A stretch of DNA of 9,048 nt from Methanosarcinales archaeon (lineage in GTDB: Archaea; Halobacteriota; Methanosarcinia; Methanosarcinales; Methanogasteraceae), in contig JAUWHQ010000032.1 of NCBI GenBank assembly GCA_030605805.1, forward strand, positions 1 through 9,048, given 5' to 3'. This document shows, piece by piece, positions 5,520-9,048 of this stretch; the stretch's first letter is position 1; every line of letters begins with the position of its first letter. The position numbers and the translations under genes are program-made. A model generated the notes under the pieces. That model was not told the origin of the DNA. It saw only the letters and a program-made list of their open reading frames with translations, and did not search any database.

Positions 5520-7823
5520 TCACATCATGTCAGCTTCGCCATATCGCTTCCGATCCTCAAGTTCCTGCCTCTTCGCGGCGTTCCAGCCGGATACCGCCTG
5601 CAGATACCCTGTCACACGCGATAGCTGCTCCACATTCGTTGATCCGCAGTTTGGGCACTCGTCCTTCAGTCCGGCAGTCATGTGGTTGCAGTCCACGCAT
5701 ATCGTCATGTCTCGTGTGAATGCAAAGTACCCGGTCTGCGTGTTCTTTGCGATCTGCATCGCGAAGTCCCTTAGCCCCCTCGGGTCAGGCATGCTCTCGC
5801 CAAGGAAGATGTGCATGATGTTGCCGCCATCAACGATCGGGAAGAAGACGTGCTCGAGTTTTATGCGCTCTGCAAGCGAGATGCCGGCGCCAGGCGGGAC
5901 ATGTGTTCCGTTGGTGTAGTATATCGGAAGGTCCCTTGTCTTGTGGATGCGAGCTAACGCCCCGTCGAGGTCGCCCTTTACCACGGCTTTCGCGCACTGC
6001 GCGTATTCGTGGTGGAGGATGTCTGACACGGCAAACCGTCCCGCCGTCGTCTCAGCTGGCGTTCTTGCAAGCGCGATCGTTATGTCGTGCTCCTCGCTGA
6101 GTGCTCTCGAATAAAACTCCATCTCGGTCATCGCCCTGATCGCAAGCTTCCACGCGTCCTTTGATTCGTGCATCTGCTGCCCTGTGTGGTACTGCACCAT
6201 CTCGTTGATGCCCACGACGCCGATCTCGTACACGAGACCTCCGAGATCGACTGCCTGCGTGCCATGCTCTCCAGTGACCGGATCCTTTGGGCGCTGGGTT
6301 GCAAACGGCATCCGCCCGCGCTCGACGATCTGGTTCATCCATTCCCTCTTGATCTTGAATAGCTGTACCGCAATGTCCATCAGGTGCCTGAGCTCGCCAA
6401 AGAGCGCTTCGTCGTCATGATTAGCACGGTAAGCCGCCCTCGGGCAGTTTACAGAGATGACCTGCCATGCCCCCATCGAGAAATGCATCCCGTCCTTGAA
6501 GATCAGTTTGTCATCGAAATTGGAATCGGTGTCCGCATTTGAGGAAAAATTGTAAGCACAGCACTGATAGCAGCTTATTCCTTCTCCAGCTCCACGATAT
6601 TCCGGTATCTGGTTATCAAAGTACGGAGCACCGAATTTTGCGGCAAGTTCGAACGTAAGATCGTACAATTCGGCATACGTCGGAAGATCCGGGTGCTCCC
6701 GGTTGAATTCCTCGTCCTCCTCCATGAAATCCGGTTCCAGGGATATCTCCGGCTTTGGGAAGTTAAACGGCTTGCCCCAGTAGTCTCCTTCGAGCATGAC
6801 GTTCATCAGCGCCTTGAACGATAGTCGCACCTCACGCTCGAACTCGCTGTACGTCCGGAGCGGCGCCTGATCCGGATCGCCGTTATGGATTCTTCCACGG
6901 TATACGACCGGTTTGTCATTCCATAGCTTCGGAACGCCCGGAGCTAACTGGACTGACGAGAAGACGAGCTGCCCGCCTCTTGCGACCATCATCTGTGTCA
7001 TCTCGTAGACGAACATCTGCATCAGTTGCTCGATCTCCTCGTAAGACATTCCCTCAAGATATGGCGCGAGAAACGTCAGGAAGTTGTAGAAGCCCTGTCC
7101 GCCCGCGAAGTTCGTCTGAGCACTCCCAAGAGCCTTCACGGCATGAAGAATCGCAACCTCGGGCTTCTTTGCAGGACCTGCCACGCTCGACTTCGTGCCA
7201 CTCCCATCAGGCATCAGCCCGTAATAGAAGAAGTACCGAAGATCCCAGTCCATGCAGAAACTGCGCGTCCCGAAGTACTCAAGATCATGGATATGAATAT
7301 CGCCGTTCAGATGGTAATCAGCGAGTCTCGGGGGTAATAATAGGAGATACTGCTCTTTTGAGATTTTATCGGCTTTTTTCTTGTGGCTGGTCTCCGCGTT
7401 TTCCTGGAGATTTGCATTCTCCTTTGACTCGAACCCCTCCCCGACATCGATCTGGTGCGCGTCATAGACCGGGGTCCCCACTCTTGTTGCGATGTTGCGC
7501 CACTCAGGATGCCCGCGCTCAAGGAGAATCACATTGACAAGCTCACGCACAAGCGGTCCTGACAGGTATTTCACGCCAATCTTCTTGATGCGCTTCTCAA
7601 CCTCTGCTGCGATCTCCTCTGCCTCCTCCTCGGTTATCGGATCGATCCTGTAGAATTGCTTGGAGAGCTTCGTCTCCTTTAGGAGCTGGGATATGATCGC
7701 GCGCCGGTTCCAGTCCAGCAGATGCCCGTCCGTGGTCCTGACACGGGGCATGAGCGGCACACTCTCCCATGTAAGCGTCTTCTGCACAGTCTCGTGCGGA
7801 TACGAGTGTTTCTGACGTTTCAT
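5520..7823 (-). CDS. nrdD: Anaerobic ribonucleoside-triphosphate reductase (class III)
   Basis: This 767-residue glycyl-radical enzyme reduces ribonucleoside triphosphates to deoxynucleotides for DNA synthesis under anoxic conditions. Residues 25-115 look like an ATP-cone allosteric domain (VRTTDGHLLDWNR to NVILLERGHPEW). The core has GDIHIHDLEYF (174-184) and C190 in the active-site region, then GQGFYNFLTFLAPY, SCYQCCAYN (417-425) and SVNCPRAAYR (457-466). A zinc site is formed by C709, C712, C723 and C726 (CVDC, CPNC), and the glycyl radical is G739 in RVTGY. Length and motifs are complete. The ATG overlaps the redoxin stop (ATGA); a second in-frame ATG at codon 25 begins the ATP-cone exactly and is an alternative. 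Tight coupling to a glutaredoxin-like protein fits the redoxin-reduced type of NrdD known from Methanosarcina rather than the formate-dependent type. The radical-SAM activase NrdG is not in this window. Confidence 0.97.
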   Translation of the reverse strand: MKRQKHSYPHETVQKTLTWESVPLMPRVRTTDGHLLDWNRRAIISQLLKETKLSKQFYRIDPITEEEAEEIAAEVEKRIKKIGVKYLSGPLVRELVNVILLERGHPEWRNIATRVGTPVYDAHQIDVGEGFESKENANLQENAETSHKKKADKISKEQYLLLLPPRLADYHLNGDIHIHDLEYFGTRSFCMDWDLRYFFYYGLMPDGSGTKSSVAGPAKKPEVAILHAVKALGSAQTNFAGGQGFYNFLTFLAPYLEGMSYEEIEQLMQMFVYEMTQMMVARGGQLVFSSVQLAPGVPKLWNDKPVVYRGRIHNGDPDQAPLRTYSEFEREVRLSFKALMNVMLEGDYWGKPFNFPKPEISLEPDFMEEDEEFNREHPDLPTYAELYDLTFELAAKFGAPYFDNQIPEYRGAGEGISCYQCCAYNFSSNADTDSNFDDKLIFKDGMHFSMGAWQVISVNCPRAAYRANHDDEALFGELRHLMDIAVQLFKIKREWMNQIVERGRMPFATQRPKDPVTGEHGTQAVDLGGLVYEIGVVGINEMVQYHTGQQMHESKDAWKLAIRAMTEMEFYSRALSEEHDITIALARTPAETTAGRFAVSDILHHEYAQCAKAVVKGDLDGALARIHKTRDLPIYYTNGTHVPPGAGISLAERIKLEHVFFPIVDGGNIMHIFLGESMPDPRGLRDFAMQIAKNTQTGYFAFTRDMTICVDCNHMTAGLKDECPNCGSTNVEQLSRVTGYLQAVSGWNAAKRQELEDRKRYGEADMM

Positions 7824-8086
7824 GACGATGCACGCCCCACTAACCCATCGATTATATCCTTTCTGATCCGGTCTCCGTCAAACATCTCCTCAAGGGTCAG
7901 AAACGAGTCCCCGACCTGCAGCACAGGCGCCATTGTCGTGAAGACGCCGTTTGCGCGCAGTTCGGTGAGCGATGCAGGCGTTGACATATCTGCCACCTCA
8001 TATCCGACTGCGATTGATTCCAGATATTCTTTCAGTTTCTTGCATTTCGGGCAGGTCTCGGTTGTGTATACGATGATTTCGGTCAT
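7820..8086 (-). CDS. Glutaredoxin-like redoxin (NrdH-like electron donor for NrdD)
   Basis: This 88-residue thioredoxin-fold protein begins MTEIIVYTTETCPKCKKLKEYL, with the redox-active CPKC at residues 12-15. The conserved cis-proline is P54 in TTMAPVLQVGD, and FLTLEEMFDG matches the glutaredoxin C-terminal helix. It probably passes electrons to the active-site cysteine pair of NrdD; this rests on the ATGA overlap with nrdD and on work showing that a small redoxin reduces class III reductase in Methanosarcina. The ATG at 8086 has AAGGGAG five bases upstream. A BRE/TATA-like promoter lies at 8143-8154, giving an estimated leader of about 30 bases. The start and leader are duplicated 801 bases away as a broken copy (8783-8887), and the leader holds what looks like the 3' remnant of a tRNA gene. 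Confidence 0.93.
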   Translation of the reverse strand: MTEIIVYTTETCPKCKKLKEYLESIAVGYEVADMSTPASLTELRANGVFTTMAPVLQVGDSFLTLEEMFDGDRIRKDIIDGLVGRASS

Positions 8087-8181
8087 AGCAACTCCCTTAT
8101 CATGTAAATGGATGTGATGGTCTCCAAACCCGGAGTATAACCGTATATGTTTCCGACCATGAATTAACCATGCGGTTCGTC
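8061..8181. repeat. Copy A of a duplicated promoter-tRNA-redoxin unit (redoxin kept, tRNA lost)
   Basis: Bases 8061-8097 match 8862-8898 at 36 of 37 positions. Bases 8102-8117 match 8904-8919 at 14 of 16, where the second copy is the tRNA-Arg 3' acceptor end plus flank. Around 8143-8181, similarity resumes with the region upstream of the tRNA (ggttcgtc at 8174-8181 and at 9033-9040). Copy A is therefore about 58 bases shorter between these anchors, equivalent to loss of most of the tRNA. Similarity also continues into the redoxin coding sequence down to about 7951. Confidence 0.75.
8143..8154 (-). promoter_or_regulatory. Candidate BRE/TATA promoter of the redoxin-nrdD operon
   Basis: On the minus strand GGAAAC (8154-8149) followed by ATATAC (8148-8143) forms a good BRE plus TATA candidate. 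The start of transcription would fall near 8119, leaving about 30 bases of leader with AAGGGAG before the redoxin ATG. The region aligns with sequence upstream of tRNA-Arg in the other copy, so this promoter may derive from a tRNA promoter. Confidence 0.5.
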
Positions 8182-8186
8182 TAACA

Positions 8187-8200
8187 CGATTACTTATACC
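8187..8200 (+). promoter_or_regulatory. Candidate promoter of the antitoxin-like gene
   Basis: CGATTACTTATACC contains a TATA-like TTATAC at 8194-8199. Transcription would begin near 8221, giving about 30 bases of leader that includes GGTGAT before the ATG at 8251. It diverges from the redoxin promoter, the two boxes being about 50 bases apart. Support is motif and spacing only. Confidence 0.4.
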
Positions 8201-8250
8201 TTGACAACGCCATCAATATCATACTATATCTGAATGGTCAGGTGATCCGA

Positions 8251-8466
8251 ATGTCCAATACTGTGACACACGTATATGGAAGAAATGAAGCTTATGGGAG
8301 GCACGAAACCGGGTGGGTAACCATTTCTACGGATGAGTACGAGTCAATGGTGCGGACAATTGCGGTGTTATCCGATAAAGACCTCATGGAGCAGATCGAA
8401 GAGGGTAAAAAAGATAATGTCAAGGTTATGGATTTCGAGGAACTTGCGAAGGAACTCGGAATCTAA
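8251..8466 (+). CDS. Antitoxin-like protein (Phd/YefM or RelB-like), possible partner of the RelE-like toxin
   Basis: This 71-residue acidic protein is the only well supported plus-strand gene. Its pattern VTISTDEYESMVRTIAVLSDKDLMEQIEEG followed by DFEELAKELGI resembles small archaeal antitoxins of the Phd/YefM-RelB type, whose second half (LSD.xLMxQI...) binds the toxin. The N-terminal 20 residues (MSNTVTHVYGRNEAYGRHET) are not recognisable as a DNA-binding fold. ATG 8251 is chosen because GGTGAT lies four bases before it; an in-frame GTG at 8242 overlaps that site. Its TAA overlaps the stop of the RelE-like gene on the opposite strand, so the two converge tail to tail instead of sharing an operon, unusual for a toxin-antitoxin pair. 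Partnership is inferred from adjacency and family resemblance. Confidence 0.78.
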   Translation: MSNTVTHVYGRNEAYGRHETGWVTISTDEYESMVRTIAVLSDKDLMEQIEEGKKDNVKVMDFEELAKELGI

Positions 8467-8720
8467 ATCTCGTTTTTGTGTTTGATAGCTTCGATTGTGA
8501 CCACTTTTTCATTAGGATCTATTGTGTACAGGATTCTAAATTTATTCTCGAAATACAGTTCCCAATAGCCATGGAGGGAGCCTCTTAACGGTTTGCCATG
8601 CATTCCTGGATTTTCTTTCAGTTTCCTGACTTTGGCAGCAAAACGTTTCTGGATATTTTTATTAAACTTTCGCAATCTTTTTTCTGCGGGTTCTTTGATC
8701 CGTATGTTGAAGGTATCCAT
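8463..8720 (-). CDS. RelE/ParE-superfamily toxin (putative mRNA interferase)
   Basis: This protein of 85 residues from the chosen start has the RelE layout: FNIRIKEPAEKRLRKFNKNIQKRFAAKVRKLKENPGMHGKPLRGSLHGYWELYFENKFRILYTIDPNEKVVTIEAIKHKNEI in outline, i.e. two basic helices, then P..GKPLRG, G.W.L, FRILY.ID and a final IEAIKHK. RelE members usually cut mRNA at the ribosome or, as ParE, inhibit gyrase; which applies is not decidable. The family end is usually HR.EIY; here it is HKNEI. ATG 8720 is chosen because AGGTGA lies a few bases before it; ATG 8735 is an alternative. Upstream on the same strand is a decayed redoxin reading frame whose stop lies five bases before this ATG. The antitoxin-like gene is convergent and overlaps by three bases. 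Confidence 0.85.
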   Translation of the reverse strand: MDTFNIRIKEPAEKRLRKFNKNIQKRFAAKVRKLKENPGMHGKPLRGSLHGYWELYFENKFRILYTIDPNEKVVTIEAIKHKNEI

Positions 8721-8782
8721 ATCACTCACCTGCATCGCAGAACATCTCGATGTAAGCTAAAAACATGGCTTGAATATTTCGG

Positions 8783-8887
8783 ACTTGCGCGCAAGTTCTG
8801 TTGAGCGACTGAGGTGTTGACCAGATCTGCCTCTTCGTTTCTGTATTTCGGGCACGCGCTGGTTGTGTATACGATGATTTCAGTCAT
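8783..8887 (-). pseudogene. Broken copy of the redoxin gene (5' part)
   Basis: The ATG at 8887 with its GGAGGGAG ribosome binding site copies the start of the redoxin gene: the first eight codons differ at one base, giving MTEIIVYTTSACPKY. The second active-site cysteine is lost (CPKC to CPKY). Alignment then needs a deletion of about 36 bases, corresponding to roughly 7996-8030 of the intact gene, and single-base insertions near 8794 and 8821. Similarity resumes (ttgac, atctgcc, gagcga, ttgcgcgca) and fades at about codon 46. The frame nevertheless stays open for 53 codons, ending with TGA at 8726-8728 just before the relE-like start. It cannot be a working glutaredoxin; a residual role as a translated leader for the toxin is possible. 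Confidence 0.8.
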
Positions 8888-8910
8888 AGCAACTCCCTCC
8901 GGTATGTAAA

Positions 8911-8985
8911 CGGACGTGAGGGGATTCGAACCCCTGACTTGCAGCTTAGGAGGCTGCCGCCCTATCCTGGCTAGGCCACACGCCC
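8911..8985 (-). tRNA. tRNA-Arg, anticodon CCU
   Basis: The minus-strand sequence folds into a full 75-base cloverleaf. The acceptor GGGCGTG pairs with CACGTCC (one G-U), with G as discriminator. There is a four-pair D stem, then an anticodon stem GCAGC/GCTGC around the loop CTCCTAA, which gives anticodon CCT reading AGG. The T arm is AGGGG-TTCGAAT-CCCCT. There is no intron, and CCA is not encoded, so it would be added after transcription. It sits upstream of the broken redoxin copy on the same strand. In the sister copy only its 3' end survives. Confidence 0.97.
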
Positions 8986-9019
8986 AAAGGGGGATGACAG
9001 TATTGTATGCAACCGATCC

Positions 9020-9027
9020 TAAATAAT
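9020..9027 (-). promoter_or_regulatory. Candidate TATA box for tRNA-Arg
   Basis: ATTATTTA on the minus strand ends 35 bases before the tRNA 5' end, which would start transcription about 12 bases before the mature tRNA, with the leader removed by RNase P. A weaker alternative, CATACAATA, lies closer to the tRNA. Confidence 0.35.
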
Positions 9028-9048
9028 CCTGTGGTTCGTCGGGGTTGT

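Larger units (their letters stand above)
8862..9040. repeat. Copy B of the duplicated promoter-tRNA-redoxin unit (tRNA kept, redoxin broken)
   Basis: This partner of 8061-8181 lies 801 bases away. It keeps a complete tRNA-Arg between the upstream anchor (ggttcgtc, 9033-9040) and the redoxin leader (8888-8910), while the redoxin copy beyond it is degraded. The divergence from copy A in non-coding parts indicates an old duplication. Confidence 0.7.

Noticed and set aside
7370..7440. Lysine-rich stretch in NrdD (about residues 128-157) as an inserted linker
   Set aside because: NANLQ..AETSHK..AD.ISK is a normal feature of archaeal NrdD proteins before the GDIHIHDLEYF motif.
6980..7537. Long plus-strand frames opposite nrdD, and similar frames opposite ugd and the epimerase
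   Set aside because: They are antisense to well-supported genes, have arginine/serine-rich composition typical of shadow frames, and show no motifs or ribosome binding sites.
8783..8796. Perfect 14-base palindrome acttgcgcgcaagt
   Set aside because: It lies within the degraded redoxin copy and differs by little from the coding sequence of the intact gene (7950-7962), so it probably arose by drift and is not a conserved operator.
8911..9040. tRNA 3' end and its imperfect repeat as attachment sites of an integrated element
   Set aside because: The repeats are diverged and extend through the leader into redoxin coding sequence and promoter, no integrase is present, and the interval is only about 0.8 kb. 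An old tandem duplication explains this better.

Overview
The window looks archaeal, most likely from an anaerobic, methanogen-related euryarchaeal lineage; the sequence does not fix the genus. The signs are a class III (oxygen-sensitive) ribonucleotide reductase translated together with a small redoxin, GGTG/GGAG-type ribosome binding sites, BRE/TATA-like promoters, many ATGA start/stop overlaps, VapBC and RelE-type toxin-antitoxin genes, and a tRNA-Arg without an encoded CCA end. Nearly everything is on the minus strand; the only well supported plus-strand gene is a small antitoxin-like ORF near 8250.

Read in the direction of transcription (right to left): (1) 8911-8985 is tRNA-Arg(CCU), followed by a decayed copy of a glutaredoxin-like gene (8783-8887) and a RelE-like toxin (8463-8720). 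The toxin meets an antitoxin-like gene (8251-8466, plus strand) tail to tail. (2) 7820-8086 and 5520-7823 encode an intact redoxin and the anaerobic ribonucleoside-triphosphate reductase NrdD, overlapping by ATGA. (3) From 5403 down to 1 runs one long, tightly packed nucleotide-sugar operon: UDP-glucose dehydrogenase, UTP-glucose-1-phosphate uridylyltransferase, a VapB/VapC pair, an NAD-dependent epimerase, a SatD-like protein, a small membrane protein, and a second epimerase cut by the window edge.

The sugar genes form a pathway: GalU makes UDP-glucose, Ugd oxidises it to UDP-glucuronate, and the two SDR epimerases probably invert C4 of UDP-glucuronate, UDP-glucose or UDP-N-acetylhexosamines for surface glycans. 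Two small cassettes unrelated to sugars (VapBC and SatD plus membrane protein) each sit immediately before an epimerase start and are joined to it by ATGA. Just before satD there is a 25-codon fossil of an epimerase N-terminus, which suggests the cassette was inserted at the epimerase start and duplicated it.

The most informative structure is at the right end. The region upstream of and including the redoxin start occurs twice, 801 bases apart. One copy keeps the redoxin but has lost almost all of the tRNA; the other keeps the tRNA but its redoxin is wrecked (CPKC changed to CPKY, an internal deletion of about 36 bases, single-base insertions). This looks like a tandem duplication of promoter-tRNA-redoxin followed by complementary loss, with a toxin-antitoxin pair lying between the copies.
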